Shown piece by piece: positions 26,124 to 34,543 of a stretch of 64,000 nt of DNA (positions within the stretch are counted from its first letter, which is position 1; each line of letters opens with the position of its first letter). The translations under genes were made by a program, and so were the position numbers. The stretch comes from Betaproteobacteria bacterium (lineage in GTDB: Bacteria; Pseudomonadota; Gammaproteobacteria; Burkholderiales; SG8-39), in contig JADJPT010000005.1 of assembly GCA_016713125.1 (NCBI GenBank), forward strand, positions 132,416 to 196,415. Direction: 5' to 3'. The notes under the pieces were generated by a model. That model did not search any database and was not told where the DNA came from. It saw only the letters and a program-made list of their open reading frames with translations.

Positions 26124-26948
26124 ATGCCCAAGCCCCTGTACGAAGCCAAGCAAGGCTCGCCGCTTGCCGTCGACGAGGCCGTCTATGGCCCGATCGCCGG
26201 CGAAACCGCCGGCCGCAAACTGAGCACCGAGTTCGTGGTGCCGATCCGCTCGGGCCGCGCCTGGACCGTGCGCGCCGGGCAGGTATGCCGGCTGGTGCTG
26301 GTCGAAGGGCCGCAGGTGGTCGACCTCAACCTGTGGAACCGCGACAACCCGCGCGAGAAGTTCTGGGCGTCGCGCACCAAGCAGCTGCACGGCGCGCACA
26401 TGCGCGTCGGCGATCGTTTCTGGTCGGTGCTGCCGTTCCAGCGACCGATGGCCACGGTGACCGCCGATACGGTCAATTACGGATTCGACGAGGACGGCGC
26501 CGGTTGCCACGATCTGCTCGGCACGCGCTGCGACCCCCACATCCACAAGCTGCTGACGGGCGAGGAGCTCGACGTCTGCTGCCATTCCAACCTGGTGCGC
26601 GCGGTCGCGCCCTACCATCTGGGCGAGTACGACGTGCACGATGTGCTGAACGTGTTCCAGGTGACCGGTCTGACCAAGGAGCGCAACCAGTACTTCGTGA
26701 AGCCCTGCCCGGGCAAGAAGGGCGATTATTTCGAATTCTTCGCCGAGATCGACCTGCTGTGCGCGATCTCGACCTGCCCGCATGGCGACATGTCGGTGCC
26801 GATCTGGGGGCCGAACGCCACCGATCCGCTGAAGGTGTGCAGGCCGCTCGGCGTCGAGGTGTACGACCTGGATCCGGCGTTGCTGAAGAAGTGGAAGAGC
26901 CCGCCGGTATCCGACTATGCGGGCATGCACGGGCTGCGCTTCGCGTGA
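26124..26948 (+). CDS. DUF1989 (urea carboxylase-associated type) protein
   Basis: A 274-residue DUF1989 protein. Conserved elements are SGRAWTVRAGQVCRLVLVEG, the segment GCHDLLGTRCDPHIHKLLTG rich in potential ligands, CCHSNLVRAV and the C-terminal STCPHGDMSVP. Members of this family occur next to urea carboxylase, and two-subunit relatives (CgdAB) deiminate carboxyguanidine in guanidine use. Here it stands alone, 33 bases upstream of a molybdenum hydroxylase operon and after the TRAP terminator, so its substrate may be a different C-N compound. Start ATG 26124 is the first in frame; an AGGA site precedes it. Confidence 0.85.
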   Translation: MPKPLYEAKQGSPLAVDEAVYGPIAGETAGRKLSTEFVVPIRSGRAWTVRAGQVCRLVLVEGPQVVDLNLWNRDNPREKFWASRTKQLHGAHMRVGDRFWSVLPFQRPMATVTADTVNYGFDEDGAGCHDLLGTRCDPHIHKLLTGEELDVCCHSNLVRAVAPYHLGEYDVHDVLNVFQVTGLTKERNQYFVKPCPGKKGDYFEFFAEIDLLCAISTCPHGDMSVPIWGPNATDPLKVCRPLGVEVYDLDPALLKKWKSPPVSDYAGMHGLRFA

Positions 26949-26981
26949 GCAGGGAAAGCGCACCCCGGACTGGAGGAAGTG

Positions 26982-29363
26982 ATGAGTGAAGAGCATGGCA
27001 AGCCCGGCCAGGGCATCGGCGCGCGCGTCCCGCGCAAGGAGGATTCGCGCCACCTGCACAGCCTGGGGCAGTACGTTTCCGACACCGTGATCGCCGGACA
27101 GCGCGAGGTCGCGTTCCTGCGCAGCCCGATCGCGCACGGCCGCATCCGCGGCATACGCAAGCCGCCGGGCTCCGAGGGCCGGGTGTTCGTGCGCGAGGAC
27201 CTGGTCGAGGCGAAGGACATCGTCGCCACCTCCTCGCTGCCCAGCTACAAGCTGTCCGGCCAGCCGCCGCTGGCGCACGGCAAGGTGCGCTTCGTCGGTG
27301 AGCCGGTGGTGATGTGCGTCGGGCGCACGCGCGCCGAGGCCGAAGACCTCGCCGAGCAGGTGCAGCTCGACATCGAGGAGCTGCCCGCCCTGGTCGACTC
27401 GGAGAAGGCCATCGCCGAGAAGAACGTGCGCGTGCACGAGGACTGGGAGGACAACCTGTTCCTCACGCTGACCGCCGACAACCGCTTCGACGAACTGTCG
27501 AAGAAGGCCACGGTGGTGGTCAGCCGGCAGGTCGAGCTGTCGCGCCAGGCCATGGTGCCCATGGAGGGCAAGGCGGTGGTCGCCTACTGGGACGAGCGCA
27601 CCGACCAGCTGGTCATGTACTACTCCACGCAGACCCCGCACGTCGTGCGCACCGGCATCGCGCAGTTCCTCGGCATCGACGAGGGGCAGGTGCGCATCAT
27701 CTCGCCCGACGTGGGCGGCGGCTTCGGCTACAAGGTCATCGTGCACCCCGAGGAACTCGCGGTGGCCTGGCTGGCGCTCAAGTACCGCAAGGCGTTCCGC
27801 TGGATCGAGGACCGCCGCGAGCACCTGATCTCGGGCGCCAACGCGCGCCAGCACCGCTATGACATGACCGCCTACGCGGACGACAAGGGGCGCCTGCTGG
27901 CGCTGGACGCGCGCATCGTCATCGACGGCGGCGCCTACTCGAACTGGCCGTTCACCATCGGCCTGGAGCCGGGGCAGGCCACCGGCAACCTGCCGGGTCC
28001 CTATGATTTCCAGGGCTACCGCTGCGTGACGCAATGCGTGGCCACCAACAAGCCCGGCTTCATGCCCTACCGCGGCGTGGCGCGCACCGGCGTGTGCTTC
28101 GCGATGGAGCAGATGATGGACGCCATCGCCCGCGCCGTGGACCGCGATCCGTACGAGGTGCGCATGGACAACCTGGTGCGCCCCGAGCAGATGCCCTACG
28201 ACAACGTGGTGAAGAAGCACTACGACAGCGGCAACTATCCGGAGAGCCTGCGCCGCGCGCGCGAGAAGCTCGACGCCGACAAGTGGATCGCGCGGCAGAA
28301 GCAGGGCGAGCCCGACGGCCGCAAGATCGGCATCGGCTACGCCTCCTACTGCGAGCAGTCGGCGCACGGCACCAGCGTGTTCGCCACCTGGGGCCTGCCC
28401 CTGGTGCCCGGCTACGACCAGTCGGCGGTCAAGCTGACGCCGGACGGCGGGCTGGAAGTTCGCGTCGGCATCCATTCGCACGGCCAGGGCATGGAGACCA
28501 CGCTGGCGCAGGTAGCCAACGAGATCCTCGGCATCGAGGTGCAGAAGATCAAGGTCACGCACGGCGACACCGGCACCACGCCGTACTCGACCGGCACCTA
28601 CGCCTCGCGCTCCATCGTCATGGCCGGCGGGGCGACCATCAACGCCTGCCGCGAGCTGATCCCGCGCGTGGTCAAGATCGGCGCGCACCTGCTGGGCTGC
28701 AAGGAATCCGAGGCGAAGTTCGAGAAGGGCCGCGGCGTGGTCGGCCCGGACGGCAAGCTGATGGACCTGAAGGAGATCTGCACCGTCTGGTACCTGCGCC
28801 CGGACCGCGCGCCGCTGGACGTGGACCGGCGCGGCCTGGAGGTCAGCGTGTCCTACAAGCCGCAACGCGACACCGGGGCGTTCAGCTACGCCTCGCACGC
28901 GGTGGCCGTGGCCGTCGACACCGAAACCGGTCAGGTCGAGATCCTCGACTACGTGATCGTCGAGGACTGCGGCACGCTGGTGAATCCGATGGTGGTCGAA
29001 GGCCAGACCATCGGCGGCGTGGCGCAGGGCATCGGGACGGCCATGTACGAGGAGATCCAGTACGACGAGAACGGCCAGCCCAACGCCTCGACCTTCGCCG
29101 ACTACCTGCTGCCCGGTCCCACGGAAGTGCCGCACCTGCGCATCTTCCACATGGAGACGCCTTCGCCGTACACCGAGTTCGGCATCAAGGGCATGGGCGA
29201 GGGCGGCGCGATCGCGCCGCCGGCGGTGATCTTCAACGCGGTGAACGACGCGCTGCGCATGTACGGCGTCGAGGTCAGCAAGACCCCGCTCACGCCGCAT
29301 CGCCTGCTCGAGGCCATCGAGCGCGCCAAGCAGATCACCCAACCGAAGCGGGAAGCAGCATGA
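26982..29363 (+). CDS. Xanthine dehydrogenase/CoxL-family molybdenum hydroxylase, large subunit
   Basis: A 793-residue Mo-cofactor subunit. It has VGGGFGYKVIVHPEE at the Mo-binding domain, PYRGVARTGVCFAMEQMMD, and the catalytic Glu in GMGEGGAIAPPAV. The active-site loop lacks the AYRCSFR signature of true CO dehydrogenases, so it should hydroxylate an aldehyde, purine or N-heterocycle instead. No Tat signal, hence cytoplasmic. Start ATG 26982 follows TGGAGGAAG. The medium-subunit start overlaps its stop by 4 bases. Natural partner subunits follow in the order L-M-S. Confidence 0.9.
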   Translation: MSEEHGKPGQGIGARVPRKEDSRHLHSLGQYVSDTVIAGQREVAFLRSPIAHGRIRGIRKPPGSEGRVFVREDLVEAKDIVATSSLPSYKLSGQPPLAHGKVRFVGEPVVMCVGRTRAEAEDLAEQVQLDIEELPALVDSEKAIAEKNVRVHEDWEDNLFLTLTADNRFDELSKKATVVVSRQVELSRQAMVPMEGKAVVAYWDERTDQLVMYYSTQTPHVVRTGIAQFLGIDEGQVRIISPDVGGGFGYKVIVHPEELAVAWLALKYRKAFRWIEDRREHLISGANARQHRYDMTAYADDKGRLLALDARIVIDGGAYSNWPFTIGLEPGQATGNLPGPYDFQGYRCVTQCVATNKPGFMPYRGVARTGVCFAMEQMMDAIARAVDRDPYEVRMDNLVRPEQMPYDNVVKKHYDSGNYPESLRRAREKLDADKWIARQKQGEPDGRKIGIGYASYCEQSAHGTSVFATWGLPLVPGYDQSAVKLTPDGGLEVRVGIHSHGQGMETTLAQVANEILGIEVQKIKVTHGDTGTTPYSTGTYASRSIVMAGGATINACRELIPRVVKIGAHLLGCKESEAKFEKGRGVVGPDGKLMDLKEICTVWYLRPDRAPLDVDRRGLEVSVSYKPQRDTGAFSYASHAVAVAVDTETGQVEILDYVIVEDCGTLVNPMVVEGQTIGGVAQGIGTAMYEEIQYDENGQPNASTFADYLLPGPTEVPHLRIFHMETPSPYTEFGIKGMGEGGAIAPPAVIFNAVNDALRMYGVEVSKTPLTPHRLLEAIERAKQITQPKREAA

Positions 29364-30181
29364 AGGCCGCCGCATTCGAATACGTCCGCCCCGCGGACCT
29401 GGCCGGCGCGGTCAAGGCGCTGGCGGGCATGCCGGGCGAGGCCAAGCCGCTGGGCGGCGGCCAGTCGCTCGGGCCCATGCTCAACCTGCGCCTGGCGCGT
29501 CCGAAACTGCTGGTCGATGTCTCGCGCCTGGAGTCGATGCGCGCCATCGAGGACCGCGGCAGCCTGTGGCGCATCGGCGGTGCGGTGACCCATTCGGCCA
29601 TCGAGGACGCCAGCCTGCCCGGCGGTGAGCCGCTCAGTTCGGTCGCCCGCGGCATTGCCTACCGCACCATCCGCAACCGCGGCACCATCGGCGGCAGCCT
29701 GGCGCATGCCGACCCCGCCGCCGACTGGCCGCTGGCGCTGCCCGCGCTGGGCGCCGAGGTGGTGATCGCCGGCCCGGGCGGCGAGCGCCGCGTCACGGCC
29801 GCGACGTTCATGCACGGGGCCTTCGCCACGGCGCTGGCCGAAGACGAGCTGGTGGTGGCCGTCGAAGTGCCCAAGCTGTCCGCCGGTGCGCGCTGGGGCT
29901 ACTGGAAGTTCTGCCGCAAGACCGGCGAGTTTCCCGAGGCCAGCGCCGCGGTGCTGCTCGATGCGCAGCGCAAGGTGGCGCGTCTGTGGGTGGGCGCGCT
30001 GAACGGTGCCCCGCAGCCCATGGAAGCGCTGGCCGCCGACCTCGCGCAGCGCGGCGGGCTGGCGGCCAGCGAAGACGCGGTCAGCCGCGCGCTGGAGCGC
30101 GTCGCCCCCGACCTGGACCCCGCGCAGCGGCGCCTGCACATCACGGCGGTGCGCCGTGCCGTGCAGCAAGCCACCGAATGA
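29360..30181 (+). CDS. Molybdenum hydroxylase medium subunit (FAD-binding, CoxM-like)
   Basis: A 273-residue FAD subunit. FAD motifs are KPLGGGQSLGPMLNLRLARP (residues 29-48) and TIRNRGTIGGSLAHADPAADWP, both typical of CoxM/XdhB proteins, followed by the CO dehydrogenase flavoprotein C-terminal domain. It transfers electrons from the iron-sulphur subunit to the acceptor. The start overlaps the large-subunit stop by 4 bases, and the small-subunit gene begins 13 bases after its stop. Confidence 0.9.
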   Translation: MKAAAFEYVRPADLAGAVKALAGMPGEAKPLGGGQSLGPMLNLRLARPKLLVDVSRLESMRAIEDRGSLWRIGGAVTHSAIEDASLPGGEPLSSVARGIAYRTIRNRGTIGGSLAHADPAADWPLALPALGAEVVIAGPGGERRVTAATFMHGAFATALAEDELVVAVEVPKLSAGARWGYWKFCRKTGEFPEASAAVLLDAQRKVARLWVGALNGAPQPMEALAADLAQRGGLAASEDAVSRALERVAPDLDPAQRRLHITAVRRAVQQATE

Positions 30182-30194
30182 GAGAGGCAAGCAG

Positions 30195-31391
<1,197 letters not shown>

Positions 31392-31466
31392 GCCGGCGGC
31401 GGGAGGAACATGCGCCGCCGGCATCCACCGGCGGCGCGTGAGTCACCACATTCACAAGGAGGCAAC

Positions 31467-31841
31467 ATGGCGCTCGTACCGATTGCAACACAAGGCAACT
31501 TCCTGCACATCTACGATTTCATCGTCGACGCGGACCACATAGACGACTTCGTCAAGCTGTTCAACGAGTTCGACTACGGCGACAACAACCCGATGCACAA
31601 GTCCGCCGCGCAGGTGAAGGACGGCGTGCTGTGCCAGGACGTCACCGACCCGACGCATTTCTGGCTGATCGCCGAGTGGTCCGACATCGTCGAGCACGCG
31701 CGCATCCGCAAGATCCTCGCCGAGGAGCTCAAGCCCGCCTTCATCAAGCACATCAAGGGCACCGGCTTCGTCCCGCACTACGCCAAGGTCGTTTCCAGCA
31801 CCCCGCAGCACCTGCTGGACAGCGCGGCGGCCAAGGCCTAG
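31467..31841 (+). CDS. Small dimeric alpha/beta-barrel protein (antibiotic biosynthesis monooxygenase-like)
   Basis: A 124-residue protein with an ABM/quinol-monooxygenase-like ferredoxin fold. It opens with a beta strand and FIVDADHIDDFVKLFNEF, has the core FWLIAEWSDIVEHARIRK, and continues into a helix ending in HYAKVV. The family acts as cofactor-free monooxygenases, or as structural dimers of unknown role. ATG 31467 has an AGGAGG site 6 bases upstream. It lies between the molybdenum hydroxylase small subunit (75 bases) and maiA (8 bases), suggesting a role in the same catabolic route. Specific activity not inferable. Confidence 0.6.
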   Translation: MALVPIATQGNFLHIYDFIVDADHIDDFVKLFNEFDYGDNNPMHKSAAQVKDGVLCQDVTDPTHFWLIAEWSDIVEHARIRKILAEELKPAFIKHIKGTGFVPHYAKVVSSTPQHLLDSAAAKA

Positions 31842-31849
31842 GAAAGAAC

Positions 31850-32494
31850 ATGGAGCTCTACGGCTTCTTCCGTTCTTCGACGTCGTTCCGGCTGCGCATC
31901 GCGCTGGCCTGGAAGGGCATTCCCTTCGAGAGCAGACCGGTGAGCCTGCCGAAGATGGAGCACCAGGCGGCGGACTTCCTCGCGAAGAACCCGCAGGGAC
32001 TGGTGCCGGCGCTGGTCGACGATGCGGGCAGGGTGTTCACCCAGTCGATGGCGATGATCGAATACCTCGACGAGGTGCAACCCGAACCGCCGCTGCTGCC
32101 GGCCGGCGCGGAGGAGAGATGGTACGTGCGCGCGGCGTCCCAGATCGTGGGCTGCGAGATTCACCCGCTGAACAACGTGCGCGTGCTGAAGTATCTGAAG
32201 AACGCCTACGGGCTCTCCGACGACCGGGTCAACAAGGGCTGGTATCCGCACTGGATTGCCGAAGGGCTCAAGGGGATGGAAGACTTCCTGCTCGCCCAGC
32301 GGCGCCACGGCACATATTGCCTGGGCGACACGTTCACGATGGCCGACGTGTGCCTGATACCGCAGATCTACAACGCGCAGCGCTACAACTGCGACCTGTC
32401 GGCCTTCCCGACGGTCATGAAGCTGTTCGCGGCGGGCGCCGCCCTGGAAGCCGTGAAGAAGGTCGAGCCCTCGACCCAGCCGGACGCGTTCTGA
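31850..32494 (+). CDS. maiA: Maleylacetoacetate/maleylpyruvate isomerase-like zeta-class GST
   Basis: A 214-residue zeta-class glutathione transferase that isomerises maleylacetoacetate (tyrosine and homogentisate route) or maleylpyruvate (gentisate route). The active-site Ser motif is FFRSSTSFRLRIALAWKGI near residues 6-24. Other signatures are NPQGLVPALVDD and FTQSMAMIEYLDE, and the C-terminal GST domain ends with GDTFTMADVCLIPQIYNA. No ring-cleavage dioxygenase lies next to it, so the pathway assignment is indirect. Convergent with soxA, 36 bases apart. Confidence 0.85.
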   Translation: MELYGFFRSSTSFRLRIALAWKGIPFESRPVSLPKMEHQAADFLAKNPQGLVPALVDDAGRVFTQSMAMIEYLDEVQPEPPLLPAGAEERWYVRAASQIVGCEIHPLNNVRVLKYLKNAYGLSDDRVNKGWYPHWIAEGLKGMEDFLLAQRRHGTYCLGDTFTMADVCLIPQIYNAQRYNCDLSAFPTVMKLFAAGAALEAVKKVEPSTQPDAF

Positions 32495-32530
32495 TTCCCG
32501 TGGTCGTGCGCCCGCGGGGCCGGGCCGGCC

Positions 32531-33331
32531 TCAGGGCCTGACCGCGGGCGTCTCCAGCGGCATGCCGCGCGCGCGCCACATCAGGTAGGCCTCCAGGTTC
32601 ACCGCCTCCGCCGCGCCGTACGGGTGGGGTTCGGCGCGCACGCCGGCCATGCAGTTGCGCAGCCGGCGCTGCAGCGAACCCACCGCCTGCCATTCCAGCC
32701 GGTAGATCGGATATCCGGTCGGGTGTCCCTGGGTGATGGGGTTGCCCACCAGTTTCCTGTCCGCCAGGCCATCGTGGCATTGCGCGCAGGACAGGTTCAG
32801 CTGCCCCTGTCGACGCAGATACTCGGCGCGCCCGGCCTCCACGTGGGGGCGCAGTCGCGCATCGGCGGGCGGTGCGATCGGCAGGCCGTGCGACTGGCGC
32901 GCGACGTAGGCCGTCAGCGCCAGCAGGTCGCGGCTCTCGTAACGCAGCGCGGGCGCTGCCTGCCGCTCGGTGCGGCAGGCGTTGATGCGCTGCTCCAGGT
33001 TGAGCGGGCGGCCCAGGCGCGCGTCGAAGGCCGGGAAGCGCGTCGCCACCCCCTTCATGCTGAGGCGCGCATCGCCGTGGCAGTCGGCGCAGGCCAGGCC
33101 CGCGGTGCCGGCCTTGCGCGCCCACAGCGCTTCGCCATCGAGCACGCTCAGCATGCCCGGGTTGGCGAGCGCGTCGTCCTGGATGGCGCGCGTCTCGCGC
33201 GCCATCCAGGCGTAGCCGGATTGCTTGCCCGCGGGCGGTTCGCCGGGCGCCTGCGACACGGCGCGCGGCAGCGCCGTCACCAGCAGGGTGGCCAGCGCCA
33301 GACGCGCGAGCGCGGCGGCGCGCGCCTTCAC
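32531..33331 (-). CDS. soxA: Sulphur-oxidation c-type cytochrome SoxA (dihaem)
   Basis: A 266-residue periplasmic cytochrome with a signal peptide. It has two haem sites, CADCH (residues 81-85) and CAQCH (182-186), and Cys227 in RNCMAGVRAEPHPYG, the conserved cysteine that ligates the active haem. These match SoxA, which with SoxX covalently loads a substrate onto the SoxY cysteine. The start overlaps soxZ by 4 bases. It is the last gene of the unusual IorAB-SoxXYZA unit; no soxB or soxCD is present in the window. Confidence 0.9.
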   Translation of the reverse strand: MKARAAALARLALATLLVTALPRAVSQAPGEPPAGKQSGYAWMARETRAIQDDALANPGMLSVLDGEALWARKAGTAGLACADCHGDARLSMKGVATRFPAFDARLGRPLNLEQRINACRTERQAAPALRYESRDLLALTAYVARQSHGLPIAPPADARLRPHVEAGRAEYLRRQGQLNLSCAQCHDGLADRKLVGNPITQGHPTGYPIYRLEWQAVGSLQRRLRNCMAGVRAEPHPYGAAEAVNLEAYLMWRARGMPLETPAVRP

Positions 33332-33651
33332 GTGACGCTGATCGCGACCGACTCGGTCGCCGTGTAGCCGTTGTCGCCGCTCCAGCGGAACGCCAGCGTG
33401 CCGCTCTCGGTGGCCACGGTGGTGAACACCAGGTAGGGGTTGGCGGCGATCGCCGAATGCAGTTCGGCGCGGAACACCTCCACGCCGTTGTAGGTGCAGA
33501 CGAACAGCCGCACGATGTCGCGCGGGATCGGCCTGCCCACCTCGTTGCGCCGGTAGCCGGTCTCCATCACGTGCTGGGCGAGCGTGCGGATCTCGATGAT
33601 CTCGCCGCGCCTGGCGGTGCGCGGCACGGTGACCAGCACCCGGCCGCTCAT
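33328..33651 (-). CDS. soxZ: Thiosulphate-oxidation carrier protein SoxZ
   Basis: A 107-residue immunoglobulin-like protein that pairs with SoxY as the periplasmic carrier. Typical elements: IRTLAQHVMETGYRRNEVGR with the conserved METGYR, DIVRLFVCTYNGVEVFRAEL, then GTLAFRWSGDNGYTATES. No signal peptide; SoxZ is normally exported bound to SoxY through the Tat system. It overlaps soxY and soxA by 4 bases each, so translation is coupled. Confidence 0.92.
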   Translation of the reverse strand: MSGRVLVTVPRTARRGEIIEIRTLAQHVMETGYRRNEVGRPIPRDIVRLFVCTYNGVEVFRAELHSAIAANPYLVFTTVATESGTLAFRWSGDNGYTATESVAISVT

Positions 33652-34100
33652 GAGGGCAGTTCCTCCAGGCAGGCGGCCAGGGTGACCACCACGCTGGCGC
33701 TCTGCTCCCAGAAGCTGCCGTCGGAGAGTTCGGCCACCGCGATCACGGTCTGCGTGTCGGCCAGGCGGATGCGCGTCGACAGCAACGCGCGCCCGGAGCG
33801 CGGGCCCAGGTGCACGCTGAGCACGCGCGGGTCCGGGTTCTTCTCGCTGAACACGTGGATCGCGCGCACGTGTTCGGCCGGCGTCATCGGGCTGTCGACG
33901 GCGACGGTCAGCGGCACCACGTTGCCGTTCTCCGACAGCGGCGGCACCTCGATGCGCACGCGCCCGGTGCGCGGCGCCACGCCGCCGGTCAGCGCGCGTA
34001 TCGCCGCAAGCATCGATTCCGGCGTGGCGGCGGCCGGGCGCAGCACCAGCGCGCAGGCCAGGCCCGCCGTGCCGGCGAGGAAAGCGCGGCGACCGGGCAT
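33648..34100 (-). CDS. soxY: Sulphur carrier protein SoxY, variant C-terminus
   Basis: A 150-residue protein with a Tat-like signal (MPGRRAFLAGTAGLACALVL). The SoxY fold shows in IRIEVPPLSENGNVVPLTV-type segments and AIHVFSEKNPDPRVLSVHL. Canonical SoxY ends in GGCGG, whose Cys carries the substrate. Here the end is TLAACLEELPS: a Cys (residue 144) is kept, but the flexible glycine arm is absent and seven residues are added. The reading frame to the stop looks normal, so this is not obviously a frameshift. It suggests a different substrate or a Cys with a different role. Confidence 0.85.
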   Translation of the reverse strand: MPGRRAFLAGTAGLACALVLRPAAATPESMLAAIRALTGGVAPRTGRVRIEVPPLSENGNVVPLTVAVDSPMTPAEHVRAIHVFSEKNPDPRVLSVHLGPRSGRALLSTRIRLADTQTVIAVAELSDGSFWEQSASVVVTLAACLEELPS

Positions 34101-34102
34101 GC

Positions 34103-34543
34103 TCAGTCCTTGAGCGTCATGAGGAAGGCGATCACGTCCTCGATCTGCGCCGCCGAGAGCACCGGCTTGTCGCGGAAGGCCGCGGCCACTCGCGTGAGGT
34201 CGGTGGTGCGGTAGTAGGAGGGCATCAGGGTGTTCGGATTCAGCCTGGCGGAATCAACCATGCGCAGGCGCAACTGGCCCTCGCTCCAGCGCGCGCCGGC
34301 ACCCTTCAGGTCGGGCGCCAGGTCGCCCTGGAAGCGTTCCTCGGGAAACGGTCCGCTGTGGCACAGCAGGCACAGGCCGGTGCGCCGGTCGAGCACGATG
34401 GCGCGGCCGCGCTGCGCATCGCCGCGCAGGCCGCCCAGCGGTTCGGCGATGGCGTCTCCCGTCACCGTGTAGCCGGGCGCGGGCTGCGCCGCCGCCAGCG
34501 ATGCGCACAGCAGCATCGCCGCGGTGGTGGACGCACGCAGCAT
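34103..34543 (-). CDS. soxX: Sulphur-oxidation c-type cytochrome SoxX (monohaem)
   Basis: A 146-residue periplasmic cytochrome with a signal peptide of about 19 residues (cleavage near AAAQPAP). The haem motif is CLLCH (residues 58-62), and the axial Met107 lies in NTLMPSYYR, as in SoxX. The start ATG 34543-34541 overlaps the stop of the upstream molybdenum subunit by one base. SoxX and SoxA normally form a heterodimer; they are split here by soxYZ. In this operon they are well placed to take electrons from the exported hydroxylase. Confidence 0.9.
   Translation of the reverse strand: MLRASTTAAMLLCASLAAAQPAPGYTVTGDAIAEPLGGLRGDAQRGRAIVLDRRTGLCLLCHSGPFPEERFQGDLAPDLKGAGARWSEGQLRLRMVDSARLNPNTLMPSYYRTTDLTRVAAAFRDKPVLSAAQIEDVIAFLMTLKD

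Noticed and set aside
26982..29363. Carbon monoxide dehydrogenase large subunit
   Set aside because: The CO-specific AYRCSFR loop is not present; the region reads PYRGVARTG, so the enzyme belongs to another xanthine dehydrogenase-type group despite a CoxG-like domain in the operon.
25815..29375. A 1186-codon minus-strand open frame opposite the molybdenum hydroxylase genes
   Set aside because: It is exactly antisense to dctP, the DUF1989 gene and coxL, has no recognisable motif, and arises from GC-rich third codon positions. Similar long antisense frames occur all over the window.
32531..34543. A standard thiosulphate-oxidising Sox cluster
   Set aside because: No soxB, soxC or soxD lies nearby, and the cluster is translationally coupled to a molybdenum hydroxylase with a non-canonical SoxY.
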